Positions 49,801 to 57,355 of a stretch of 64,000 nt of DNA are shown in pieces. The notes beneath the pieces were generated by a model. The model was not told the origin of the DNA, did not search any database, and saw nothing but the letters and a program-made list of their open reading frames with translations. Position 1 is the stretch's first letter; every line of letters starts with the position of its first letter. The translations under genes and the position numbers were made by a program. Source of the DNA: Sinonovacula constricta (taxonomy: Eukaryota > Mollusca > Bivalvia > Cardiida > Solecurtidae); NCBI GenBank assembly GCA_007844125.1, contig CM017572.1:38999397-39063396 (forward strand). Direction: 5' to 3'.

Positions 49801-52800
49801 GCTATTCATTTTCATTTGTTGTTAAAGGAAAACAGGAATCAGTCACTACACTTTTACTTTGAAACACTGACTATTAGGCTGTCATGTTGAGTAGAAAAAA
49901 TTATTTATAATATATTTGCTTATGTATTTACAATCCAATTCAAAATTAAGCATAATCTGTTTTATTAAATGATGACTTGTTGGGAAATAATTGTGTAATA
50001 TCGCTTTTAATTAATTTAAGAAACAAACCCATTTAACTCTGGGGATATCACCAGTGTAAACAGCCTTGTAGATTCATCTGAACCACCCCTTCCATGGCCC
50101 TGTGGACTGCCTGCACCTCGTTCCATCAATCAAGGTAATAAATGGCTTTCTTTCCTAAAAGTCTGACAAATATGTATTAATTAAGTAATATACAATAAGA
50201 TTTAACTCTATTTTTCTAAGGAGTATGTAAATCAGTGTGCTTGGCGGTATTTACAAATACAAATTATTGACCACCTGTGTACATTTTTAAATATTAATAA
50301 ACGTACAAAATGGATATGGCACTGTTCATCAACTTCATATATTGGTCGTGATGGCGGTCGTGTTATTCAAGCAGGGTACATGCAAAAGAAATTGGCGGAT
50401 AATTAAAATAGGTAAAAGCGGATAAGAACGAAAGAAATAACTAAAAACAGTTAATTAATAAAACATTATCTGTCGTCTGATAACAGGTCGTAGCCTATGG
50501 GCCAATGCGACTTTTATAGCTCACGAAAGATCAGACAATTGCCGGTTCACACGTTTTCGGGACTAGTAATGGCCAAAGTCATTGTAAACTAAGACCAAAG
50601 GCACTTGCCTGTCTTGTTATGGCATTGCAAGAAACTCCGAATCCGGGCCACTTGCACTCTTAAGAAGAGAATCCGGAATCTTACAAGAGGTTTATTTTTA
50701 GTTGGTATCGTACTTCCAATTATAGAAACAAATCTCTAAATGACCCTTTTATGACACCATAGATCTTATTTTCTACATACAGTACACTGTAACTCACAAA
50801 CCAAGGTACATTTAATACATATGCTCATATTGAAAATATACGTCCTGAATTATAGTATACATTTGTCCTTCCAGTGTATTTATTCTCCATTCCACAGTTA
50901 TAACCCTATTACGTTTAGACATTTTCCTATTGTTTCATAAAAATAGATATTTTTCTGTTCACCGAACGTGATAACGCAGTCGGTTGTGTCGGCTTACAAG
51001 TACGCGAGGCCCAGGGTTCGAACCCGGGCAGCGACATACCAAAGTCGTTAAAGATAGTAGTGGTATAGTTAACGTTTTCGCATATATAAGGGTAGTTTCA
51101 AGACTGCTTGACCAAGTGTCAACGTTCACGGCATGCTATACACAGTGAAGGCAGGACTAAATCTGCTTCAAGCGGACATCGTATCAAGATAACTGAAATA
51201 TTGTTGATGGGACGATAAACTCAACTAAAACATATTTAAATCTAGTTGCTATATAACACTTTCAGCAATGGTAATACAACAATTTAACTGCATAATGTAT
51301 GTTAACACAACTGAACCAAGAGGCAAGGGTGTATCTATAACGTGATCTACTAGTGTGGTGAGTAACTAGCAACTATACTCACTGGCCTCAAAAGCACAGT
51401 CTAGTTGTGTGATTACAATACCCGTACTCTAGAGTGTCAGCGTATATGCCAAGCCAACTAAAGCGATAACTCTTGTGTCATAAAACGGGGTGTTATGCCT
51501 TGCTTTTCAAATGAATGCAGGGCACCAATATACATTTTGCTGTATCTTCTCATGTAACAAAAGCTCTAGAAGTAACAGAGCACTAACCTCGCACTTCTTG
51601 TGGGGTGTCTCAAACGCAAGATCAAAAGGAAACCGATCTATTTGAATAAAACATGGCAAAACGCTGACGTTTTCTTTGATAAGTTTTGACGAAGTAGTGA
51701 CGTCATTAAAATACTGTCCGCATAGTATTTAGAACAGAGAAAGGTTTTATCTGTTTATTCAAGTCTTAGGATGTGAATATTTTAAAATATTGACTTTTTG
51801 GATCCGCAATTATCAGTTTATCTCAATTGTATTGTTAGGAATTCTTGGTCATATACTCTGTTTTACTTTTTGCCAGTTACGTTGTGATGCGTAAGTATCG
51901 CTTTGATGATGATGCTTATACGACAAATAAAATACATAAATAGCTGTATTTATATTGTTATTATTGTACTTGTATGTGAAATTCGTGGATAACCTCGTCA
52001 AGATCAACTCTGTACATTTGATTTAACATTTAACTTTGGTCAGCCTTAACACTCAGTACAAACTTATTTACATATACTTATTTATCACCCAATGCAGACG
52101 TTACTCAAGTCAATATGCATCTACTGTATTTTAGTGATTTTCGATTGGAAAAACTATATATAACTGCGTTCATCTTTCACTGGTAGACCGGCATAACTTA
52201 ACAATGACATGATAAAATAGTCTAATTAACATACAAAATAAACATAACCAACTAGAAGCTGGAGAGATTATTAAATGATTGAATGATAAATGATGTTTTT
52301 TTTTACAGATGAGGTCCCGATGAGAGAGTCAGACAACCCAATATATAGTCAAGCTGCCCAGGCTGTTATTAACCTCGGCTTTTCTAAAGCAGCTGTTTGT
52401 ATGGCTATAGAGAAATTGAACTCTGAAGGTGCGTACTGGCATTTGGCATATTTAACTGAATATCCTGACAAGTGTTTCTCGGTCCCTCACTGATATATTT
52501 CTAAAAGATTTGCCAAAGATCAGGTATGAGATACGAAACTCCTTAAGTCGCTGCTTTGATAAATATCTTCTATGTTGATCAGGAGGTTTTCCATACAGGA
52601 TTGTTATTTTCATACCCTCATGTTACTGTATTGTACACGTGATGAAGGCGGGAAGAGGAACAAAAGGGGGAGAAGAAGCATCCATTTTCAGAACCTGCCA
52701 TTGAATTTAAGATAAAAATGTAAAAGAAGAAAGAGAAAATGGGACAGTTTTTGCATGGAACTTACCTCCGTGATTCCTTGTCCTGCGATTACGATATGCA

Positions 52801-55800
52801 CCACAGTTATTCTTAAACCAGTGGGTTGTCATTGGTAAGAGCAAACGTTGCAGATTAGTGTTTTAAACAAACATTTTGATATCAAACGATACAAATTGTT
52901 TAGACCCAGTATGTGCATTTTGTCTGCAGAAATAACATACATAATGTCCGAAACTTTTTTAAATCGATGTCGAATTGGACACATCAGGACACATCTGGAC
53001 ACATCCATTACTAATTGCGTTTAAAAATCAATAACAAGAAAGGTTAATTGTGTTCATTTTTCTTATTGCAAGTCATGTATATTTATTCATCATAATACGT
53101 TTGTGCTGTTTCCAGGAACCATTTGGGACGCTTACGTCTTAGTCGAATGGTTGTTTGAAAATCAGCATAGGTGCGAGCCACAAGAATGTCTCCAACGCCG
53201 GTCATTATCAATTGACTTCATAAGGGATGATCTGCGTGAGTAACTCATTGAAGAACAGTGAAGAAAGTAACCGATTTAAAACTATTTGAATACGAATAAG
53301 TATTATATCACCTCTGTGAATAATGGTTTGTCAAAAGTATCACATTTACTCGCACAACACAAATAATTTGCCAATAAATAACACTCACATACACAGAAAT
53401 ATGATCTGTCTGGGAAATTGTGGACTAACATCTTGATTTTAATAATTTAGTTGATAACAAGTTGTATTCCTTAATGAAATAATTGTTTCTTCGAGTTGTT
53501 CTCGGTATTTTCAGAAAAATGTTAAGTTGTTAACTTTTATCCTGGTGAGCATGAATTGATCAGGCCATTCAAATTATATCGTCGAGTGCCCCGTTTTTAC
53601 GCTGCCCTGTTTCGACGCCATATTTGTTTACCTCGCTACTTTGATATAAGCGACATCCGCTGACGTCACTACTACTACTATCGGTTGTAAACGTATTTTA
53701 CAATCGCCTGCAAATAATATGTGGAAAGTCAGAGATGCAAAGGTAAGATTAAGCAGTTTTGATCTTGTTTATTAGAATTTTGAGTATTTTGCTTAATGCA
53801 AAATAAACTGACACTTTATCGACCATTTTTGTCGCGTTTATGAGCGTGGGAAAAAATCGATCTGCGTCTGCCTACTCGCCGCAGATCATTCATGGGTCAC
53901 GTGAGCGTCATGTGACTAAACAATGCTAATAATGTAGAACATTCAACACTTGTGAAAGATGTACGCGTTATACAGCTAGTTGCCGTGTAAAGCAGTATTG
54001 TCTAATTGAAATTTAATTGGAATTTGTTCACCAATGGCAAGTAAGATGTATAATTTTTTCTTTCTTTTTTTTAGGCTGTCCAGAGGAAGTACAGGTGCTA
54101 TTCCACCTCCTCAATGGTTAATGCCATGAAGAAAGTGAGGCAGTCGGGAGCTCCCATCAAGACCACAGCAAGGGAATATGGCATACCCGAAGCCTCTCTT
54201 AGACATAAGCTGAGTGGCAGGGTTGATCCAGAAGCTGTTCATTCTGGCCCTCAACCCATGTTTTCCCAAGAGGAGGAGCACCATTTTGCTGAACACCTCA
54301 AGTTTATGGCTCTCTGTGGATACGGGTACAGCAGAGCAGAAGTAGTTGATATGGCATCTGAATATGCAGTCTGCTTAGGAAAACGGGATGCTCAGCAACC
54401 TCTCTCACTGAAATGGTTTCGTGGCTTTATGTCACGTTGGCCGGAGCTTAAGGTCTTAAAACCCCGTGGCCTGGAGTTTCAACGAGCTAAGGCTACCACT
54501 GTAGACTGTGTGTCAAAGTATTACAGAGAACTTGGGTCCATCTTAGACAAGTACTCCCTGAAAGGCAGGCCAGAACGCATTTACAATGTGGATGAAAAGG
54601 GGCTGTCAACTTCTCATACCCCGCCATCTGTGGTTTCAGGATGTGAGTTCAAGCCTCAAGCAGTCACCTCAGCATCAAGGTCACTCGTTACTGTGATAGG
54701 GTGTGGTAATGCTCTAGGCCACAGTATACCACCATTTTTTGTGTTTCCCGGGGTAAGGATGCGACCAGATCTTTTAGAAGGTGGAAGCCCTGGGGCTGAC
54801 GGAACTGTCACGGAGTCAGGCTGGAGTAACAGCATTGTGTTCCGGAGATACCTGGAACAACACCTTCTGAAATACCTCCCAGAGCGCTCTCCAGAAAATC
54901 CTGTGCTGGTAATGTACGATGGCCACAAATCTCACATCAACCTTGGTTTGATCGACTGGGCTAAGACGCAACACCTTATTCTGTTTATACTTCCGGCACA
55001 CACTAGCCATGTATTGCAGCCCCTCGATGTCGGTTGTTTTGGGCCATTTGAGAGAGTCTATAATGCCATAAGTCACAAGTTCATGAGGGAGCACTGCGGA
55101 CAGAGTATTACCAGGTATAATGTATGCTCACTTGCTTGCTCTGCTTATTTGAAGGCACTGTCACCTGGTAACTTACAGGCATCATTCCGCAAGACTGGAA
55201 TTTTCCCATTCAACCCTAGCGCTGTTGATCCGTCCACCTTTAAGCCTTCAGAAGCCCTGCAGCAGGTAACATGTCCTGAAACGTCTGAAAAACAGTCTGT
55301 GTGTATAGAACCTTTGCAGTTCTTCGCTGAAAAAGCAGCAACAGTCACAGCAAAGAAACCAGCAACTAAAAAACGACGAGTCCTCAGCACAGTTGTTAGC
55401 GGTAGGGCCATCTCTGAAGACAGTATCATCAATCAAATCCAACAGCATGAGAATGCCATGGCAAAGACGACACCCAAGTCACAGAAGAGCATATCTGAAC
55501 CTCTACCTGGACCTACTGGAACAGCTAAGGCCAAGCCCACAACAGCATTACATGAAGACAGTGATGGTTCACTTGAAGAAGACTCCAACGAAGAAGTGTG
55601 CTGTGTTTGTAATATGTTCACCCCAGTGGAATTACGGAAGAGTAGTTCCCTCATCTTTGTTAAGTGGGTGCAGTGCACAAAGTGTGGACATTGGGTACAC
55701 CTAATTTTTTGTACCCCTGTGAGGGTTGTTAGAAGGGGGGATGAGTTCTTATGTCACCACTGTGTTGATGAAGAATAAATAAAGAGTAAATGTTTGTTAA

Positions 55801-57344
55801 TGTTATGGTAAAAATTGCATTAAGATGTTTATAGTATCAAAATAATAAAACATGAAAACATATTCGTTGTTAATACCTTCCAGATCCTGTTTGCTGTCAC
55901 TGGTGAATAACGTAAGTACATTTTACTCCGAGTACACAATTCAACACAGTGGTAATAAGCTATCCAATCAGAGGCGTCGAATCAGGTCACGGTCAACAAA
56001 CATGGCTGCCCCCATATATACCGATGAAAAAATGGATTCATAAAAAAAGATGAGAACACAATCTTAATGTTTTTCATTTTATTGAAGTAAGGGTGTATAT
56101 AAAGCAAGTAATATGTTTATTTTCGGAAAATGTTTAACTAAATAAGGCGAAGAGCAATCTGTTTCTTATGGGCGTCGAAACTGGTCACTCGAGGCTATTA
56201 CTTACTTTTGAATAGACTTTGTTCAAAGTATCCCATTTACTCGCACAACACAAATAATTTGCCTATAAATAACACCCCTATTCACATATATATTATGCAT
56301 GCTGTAGCAATGGTGCGTTCTTTCGGTGTCCAATCTTCTTCTTGATACTTTTTTTATGCTAACGTAAAAACACCCGTATTCAATTTTTTGTAAACCAGTG
56401 ATTGATCATTGACTATAATTTATATTTGGTTTAAAATATGCCATTTGTAAATTCACACTTTATAAAGAATATTGAACAGTACATCTGTGATTATCTTATA
56501 GTATTAATTTTGTGCATCTTTGAAAAACTTGAATTGTATGTTACCAAATAATAATATCAACACCTTGTTCTGTGTTTTACTATTTATATCTGGAAAACTG
56601 AATCGTCGAGATGAAATAAGTTATATTTTGTCATTAAAGCAAGAAAACGTATAAATTTATAAATGTCCCGCGTAAACGAGACATTGTTTTGTATGAAAGA
56701 ATGTTTTACATAAACTTAAACTTAAACTTCTTTCTCAAAGTAACAAGATGTGAAGACACAGTAGTATGCAGATACACCCCCAGATATTTTCTTATTGTAC
56801 AATATTAATGACCCATTTTGCTGTATAATATAAAGCGTTATCTTAAGTTGAAAAGATATAAATTATGCAGATAATGGTACCACGGACAACATGATGAAAC
56901 AAACAATATGTTATGTTCCGTTTATCATTAGAAAGTATCTGAAATAATATATGAAATCGTTTATGGTTTTAGGTTGAACAATTACAAATACATAAGAAAG
57001 AAATGAAAAGTGTAACATAGTATAAAGTCTGCGATAAACAATTCTATGTATCACTGAGGCACAAATTTAGCACACGTGGTTTTTGTTAAATATTTTTCTT
57101 AGCATTTTTTAACTATAAACTTTGTATTAAACATATAATTTCAGCCGAGACTAGCGAGGAGACTGTTAGGCAGATCAACATTTTGAAAACTCGCACTACT
57201 TGCTACAGATGTGAAGTTAGAGAGGCAAATATTTTGTTCTTGCCTTGTGCTCACGTACGAGCATGCCAGGAATGCTCCGTTGAAGCAACTGTGTGTTTCC
57301 TGTGTAAGGAAGAAATAAAAGAAAAACTAAAGATATACCGATAA
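34759..57344 (+). CDS. inhibitor of apoptosis (BIR-BIR-UBA-RING), nine exons, 5' incomplete
   Basis: Joining nine plus-strand exons (34759-34891, 35941-36086, 36199-36250, 36648-36773, 37468-37649, 38025-38082, 52309-52428, 53116-53235, 57145-57344) gives 1137 nt in one frame, 378 residues plus stop. Every junction is GT/AG and phase-consistent. Domain order is two type BIR zinc domains, a UBA and a C-terminal RING, as in cIAP/XIAP-type IAPs. In that family BIRs bind caspases or IBM peptides, UBA binds ubiquitin, and RING is the E3 ligase. Action would be cytosolic. The zinc ligands are intact: both BIRs show C-x2-C-x16-H-x6-C. The start codon is missing. An in-frame ATG lies at 34699, but tttcag at 34753-34758 looks like an acceptor, so earlier exons are expected. 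The long introns are full of transposons. A functional gene is likely, with the vertebrate orthologue unassigned. Confidence 0.9.
34892..35940 (+). other. intron within BIR1
   Basis: Splits the BIR fold right after the GFFYTG strand. It contains a minus-strand SINE (about 35430-35710). The sequence 34930-35060 is rich in short internal repeats of 'gatttcatga' type. Confidence 0.8.
35430..35710 (-). mobile_element. tRNA-derived SINE
   Basis: On the minus strand 'cggcttgctgatcgggaggtc' precedes the B box gggttcaaaccc. A body follows with 'gttggtagtagtggtttccc', and a second B-box-like 'accgggttcagtctct' lies further down. The layout (a tRNA-type head and a conserved body) suits an invertebrate SINE inserted antisense to the IAP gene. 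The ends are approximate. Confidence 0.6.
35941..36086 (+). CDS. IAP exon: zinc-binding half of BIR1
   Basis: Acceptor ataatttaag (pyrimidine-poor), 146 nt, donor tacaag|gtaatc. Residues read GQVVCFWCGHGLKNW then SDDPWYCHLKQSPHCGFL. Zinc ligands are C-x2-C-x16-H-x6-C. The DDPW motif is intact, and a cysteine stands where E usually precedes the ligand histidine. Confidence 0.95.
36199..36250 (+). CDS. IAP exon: inter-BIR linker
   Basis: 52 nt with acceptor catttttacag and donor caag|gtttgt. It encodes ERIRAEQTTLQCLPEKQ plus one base, the C-terminal BIR1 helix and linker. It is assigned by phase and position rather than by a motif. Confidence 0.7.
36308..36402 (+). repeat. CT-rich microsatellite
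   Basis: Intronic tctctctc/ctcgctcg tract. The R/E-rich and S/L-rich frames over it are artefacts. Confidence 0.95.
36648..36773 (+). CDS. IAP exon: first half of BIR2
   Basis: 126 nt, acceptor gcataag, donor acag|gtacac. Phase fits the previous exon. The peptide ends with LTFSKWTKPTPTPRKLAEAG then FYYTG, the standard BIR N-terminal half with the conserved tryptophan present. The glutamine/arginine-rich start is unlike the BIR consensus and could in part reflect an alternative acceptor. Confidence 0.88.
36774..37467 (+). other. intron within BIR2
   Basis: Splits BIR2 at the same codon position as BIR1 is split, which supports BIR duplication together with its intron. Nothing else was recognised inside. 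Confidence 0.8.
37468..37649 (+). CDS. IAP exon: zinc-binding half of BIR2
   Basis: 182 nt, acceptor cttatacag, donor gcg|gtaagg. Residues begin GESDIVRCFHCRVGLGDWND and then GEDPWIEHAKLFPCCGFV. Zinc ligands are C-x2-C-x16-H-x6-C with the EDPWxEHA motif, a typical type II BIR with a peptide-binding groove. A helix follows (NFIQSVQNDLQNEG). Confidence 0.95.
37650..38024 (+). other. short intron after BIR2
   Basis: 375-bp intron. Nothing recognised inside. Confidence 0.7.
38025..38082 (+). CDS. IAP exon: BIR2-UBA linker
   Basis: 58 nt, acceptor tttttccgtacag, donor actttag|gtaaaag. It encodes AQVPEIERAIQTPTNDETL plus one base, a polar linker. It keeps phase with both neighbours. Confidence 0.7.
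38645..39160 (-). other. LINE ORF2 tail and 3' UTR
   Basis: AT-rich. It aligns by eye with 9441-9700. On the minus strand the region 39000-39150 still shows decayed ORF2 C-terminal sequence (…KFSLYELLARN…). Confidence 0.7.
39160..39605 (-). pseudogene. LINE RNase H domain, broken
   Basis: Minus-strand pieces: SDGSKTDTYVGCASVSNSH near 39600-39540, carrying the first catalytic Asp in 'DGSK'; FAAEIRAKIL near 39510, the catalytic Glu; and SFCWLPRHVGIRGNEDAK near 39370-39300, matching the 'W.P.H.gi.GNE.AD' motif, with the last catalytic Asp apparently changed. Stops and frameshifts separate them. Confidence 0.85.
39637..40119 (-). pseudogene. LINE RT thumb / connection, 160 codons open
   Basis: Longest open piece of the LINE. 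It includes KTLLLLYRSLIRSKLDYGSI then VYGSARKSYLQMLYVVHNQG, the typical post-palm region of I-superfamily RTs ('lyrsliRSkLDYGs.vYgsA'). The catalytic palm motif that should come just before is missing. Confidence 0.88.
40165..41000 (-). pseudogene. LINE reverse transcriptase fingers/palm, degenerate
   Basis: Minus strand: GKLPDSWKNALIIPVYKQGK near 40690-40632, RPIALMN near 40610-40590 and EQGVPQGSILS near 40235-40200 match RT blocks 1, 2 and 4. After 'LFNINRNNI' the sequence jumps to the region that normally follows the [F/Y]xDD box. Roughly 80-100 residues including the catalytic aspartates are therefore absent. Confidence 0.82.
41175..41435 (-). pseudogene. LINE EN-RT linker
   Basis: Open minus-strand frame including MDRANWDLFSALCSTDLDPT and RNKPWFNEERKNL. 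This is the usual 'W..f......s......pWw..e' linker between endonuclease and RT. Confidence 0.75.
41499..42128 (-). pseudogene. LINE apurinic-type endonuclease, two frames
   Basis: The start at 42128 gives IIQWNCRGLKVNNNE and CLQETFLKD (EN motifs N and QE). After a break near 41940 the lower frame (41894-41499) gives VGDFNGHNPLW and SLDLTF (GDFN and D-x-T motifs), with an H-D-D stretch at its end near the position of the terminal SDH motif. The enzyme nicks target DNA to prime reverse transcription. The frame break makes it inactive as read. Confidence 0.88.
42151..42800 (-). pseudogene. LINE ORF1 fragment with zinc-knuckle motifs
   Basis: Minus-strand reading from about 42795 gives CKGDDHCPR, a TAG where a Cys codon is expected, then GEVSAQHREDVCPRRLKC, INFAGPHVTKSRDCPAW (C..C....H....C type knuckles with one C to F change). 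After a frame shift a serine- and lysine-rich tail follows (42585-42151). The N-terminal part of ORF1 is missing. Sequence switches to gypsy integrase at about 42800. Confidence 0.8.
42749..42943 (-). pseudogene. gypsy integrase H2C2 zinc-binding domain
   Basis: Minus strand: AHKSPMSGHLGITKTHNKIL then NLFFWPGLTCLSTV, followed after a change of frame by the 'CQMVSKPNQNIP' equivalent near 42845-42810. The H-x-GH…C..C arrangement matches the integrase N-terminal domain. The catalytic core is absent because LINE sequence begins here. The open frame as drawn crosses the junction (its last residues belong to LINE ORF1). Confidence 0.8.
42800..44165 (-). mobile_element. Ty3/gypsy fragment, protease then integrase (Gmr1-like order)
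   Basis: Minus strand, 5' to 3': a gag tail with a nucleocapsid knuckle (CNYCKK near 44035-44018, then a one-base shift before the GH…C part), an aspartic-protease core, a 150-residue linker, and the integrase zinc-binding domain, ending at the LINE junction. No RT or RNase H lies between protease and integrase, so the pol order is pro-int, as described for Gmr1-like gypsy elements. The alternative is an internal deletion. No LTR was identified. Multiple frameshifts make it dead. Confidence 0.78.
43214..43868 (-). pseudogene. gypsy aspartic protease and linker, two frames
   Basis: Frame 43868-43614 contains SPIKILRDIGAPQSL. The position of the catalytic D-T/S-G is D-I-G, a likely inactivating change. 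Frame 43696-43214 carries the C-terminal protease part (FEGVRLLLSNDLAEDKVVVN, a variant of 'llGNDLAg.kV.v.P') and a linker with CAVTRSMASKA. The one-frame shift between them is at about 43620-43690. Confidence 0.8.
44553..46494 (+). repeat. tandem unit 1 (~1.94 kb)
   Basis: First of three direct copies, starting 'ctaattagaagaggtttaac' and ending after the tRNA-like sequence. High identity to the other two copies throughout (about 19 of 20 bases by eye). It contains a 63-codon plus-strand frame at 44848-45039 (MTKIYEQFQ…) and, on the minus strand near 45440-45560, a 37-codon frame (MERGAGSPQGHGRGGSDEST…). Both frames exist in all three copies. The function of the unit is unknown. Confidence 0.93.
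46364..46442 (+). repeat. tRNA-like sequence, unit 1
   Basis: 'gcaatcggtagtgtcg' (A-box-like) then 'gcgaggccctgggttcgaac' with B box gggttcgaaccc and a 'gcgac' 3' end. The 5' half is degenerate and does not close an acceptor stem, so it is not called a tRNA gene. Confidence 0.7.
47529..48244. mobile_element. 716-bp TTAA-flanked non-autonomous DNA transposon
   Basis: Present only in unit 2. TTAA stands at 47525-47528 and again at 48245-48248. Unit 3 has the empty site 'attaattaagtaatatac' with a single TTAA. The ends are imperfect inverted repeats of about 27 bp: ggggtcgcttaagcggcaca versus the reverse complement of the right end, cgggtcgtgaaagcggtgaa. TTAA duplication and size fit a piggyBac-type MITE, though the GGGGTCG ends are not the usual piggyBac CCC/GGG start. 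The 80-codon minus-strand frame inside (47974-48216) has no recognised domain. Confidence 0.88.
49022..49099 (+). repeat. tRNA-like sequence, unit 2
   Basis: Same element as at 46364-46442 with one clear change (tcggc for tcgac). Confidence 0.7.
49154..51075 (+). repeat. tandem unit 3 (~1.92 kb)
   Basis: Third copy without the TTAA insertion. The 63-codon frame is at 49443-49634. Similarity ends soon after 'ggtatagttaacgt' near 51075. Confidence 0.94.
50956..51035 (+). repeat. tRNA-like sequence, unit 3
   Basis: Closest of the three to a real tRNA: 'acgcagtcggttgtg', B box gggttcgaaccc, 3' 'gggcagcgac'. The 5' strand of the acceptor stem still does not pair well. Confidence 0.7.
51076..52308 (+). 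other. intron remainder upstream of UBA exon
   Basis: No repeat or coding signal recognised. It ends in tttttttttacag, a strong acceptor. Confidence 0.6.
52309..52428 (+). CDS. IAP exon: UBA domain, first part
   Basis: 120 nt between tttttacag and gaag|gtgcgt. It begins DEVPMRESDNPIYSQAAQAV and then INLGFSKAAVCMAIEKLNSE. The 'm/lGF' turn and the following helix are UBA hallmarks. Ubiquitin binding would act through this LGF patch. Phase 1 on both sides. Confidence 0.9.
52429..53115 (+). other. intron within the UBA domain
   Basis: Splits UBA between helices 2 and 3. Contains nothing recognised. Confidence 0.75.
53116..53235 (+). CDS. IAP exon: end of UBA and linker
   Basis: 120 nt, acceptor gctgtttccag, donor ctgc|gtgagt. 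The peptide TIWDAYVLVEWLFENQHRCE supplies UBA helix 3 ('a..LveyLl'), followed by a polar linker to the RING. Confidence 0.85.
53327..53384 (+). repeat. 58-bp direct repeat, left of transposon
   Basis: 'catttactcgcacaacacaa' and flanks, nearly identical to 56218-56275. It lies 195 bp before the left end of the pogo-type element. Confidence 0.92.
53719..55778 (+). CDS. pogo-type transposase with C-terminal PHD-like finger
   Basis: Two exons, 53719-53742 (24 nt) and 54075-55778, joined in phase 0, give 575 residues. The short first exon (MWKVRDAK, donor aag|gtaaga) completes a psq-type helix-turn-helix: RKYRCYSTSSMVNAM, then AREYGIPEASLRHKL. A CENP-B/Tc5-type DNA-binding region follows (about residues 65-145, SLKWFRGFMSRWPEL). 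The DDE core has catalytic aspartates in YNVDEKG, MYDGHKSH and QPLDVGCFGPF, a DDD triad. After a basic nuclear-signal-like stretch (KKPATKKRRV) the C-terminus has CCVC, CTKCGHWVH and CHHC, a PHD-like zinc finger. It would bind and cut element ends in the nucleus. Codon use is noticeably GC-richer than the surrounding DNA. Either a recently active element or an exapted gene. Confidence 0.93.
53743..54074 (+). other. intron of the transposase gene
   Basis: 332-bp intron between aag|gtaaga and tttctttttttttag|gct. Splicing restores the N-terminal DNA-binding motif. Without it the frame would start at the ATG at 54114 and lose its first basic residues. Confidence 0.8.
55774..55783 (+). terminator. 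transposase polyadenylation signals
   Basis: Two overlapping AATAAA motifs at 55774-55779 and 55778-55783, the first spanning the stop codon. Confidence 0.5.
56218..56275 (+). repeat. 58-bp direct repeat, right of transposon
   Basis: Partner of 53327-53384, starting 22 bp beyond the right end of the transposon. Confidence 0.92.
56276..57144 (+). other. intron remainder before the RING exon
   Basis: AT-rich. Nothing recognised. It ends in acatataatttcag. Confidence 0.7.
57145..57344 (+). CDS. IAP terminal exon: RING finger
   Basis: 200 nt from the acceptor to TAA at 57342-57344. The peptide shows CYRCEVREANILFLPCAHVR then ACQECSVEATVCFLCKEEI: C-x2-C-x11-C-x-H-x3-C-x2-C-x6-C-x2-C, the C3HC4 RING of IAPs, followed by the usual short hydrophobic end (KEKLKIYR). 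This domain recruits E2 enzymes and dimerises. All eight zinc ligands are intact. Confidence 0.97.
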
Positions 57345-57349
57345 ACAAT

Positions 57350-57355
57350 AATAAA
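57350..57355 (+). terminator. IAP polyadenylation signal
   Basis: AATAAA six bases after the stop codon. A longer 3' UTR using later signals is possible. Confidence 0.5.

Larger units (their letters stand above)
38083..52308 (+). other. 14.2-kb intron before the UBA exon
   Basis: Contains, in order, a minus-strand LINE (38645-42800), a minus-strand gypsy fragment (42800-44165) and a three-unit tandem array (44553-51075). The sequences 38083-38640, 44170-44550 and 51076-52300 hold nothing recognised. Confidence 0.8.
53579..56195 (+). mobile_element. pogo/Tigger-type DNA transposon, apparently intact
   Basis: The boundaries rest on imperfect inverted ends: left from 53579, tcgtcgagtgccccgttttt; right, reverse complement, gcctcgagtgaccagtttcg. 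TA on both sides (53577-53578, 56196-56197) fits the TA target duplication of the Tc1/mariner-pogo superfamily. A second 'gtttcgacgcc' block lies just inside the left end. The element is ~2.6 kb, in the same orientation as the host IAP gene, in the intron before the RING exon. It carries one two-exon transposase gene with no disabling change seen. Confidence 0.75.
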
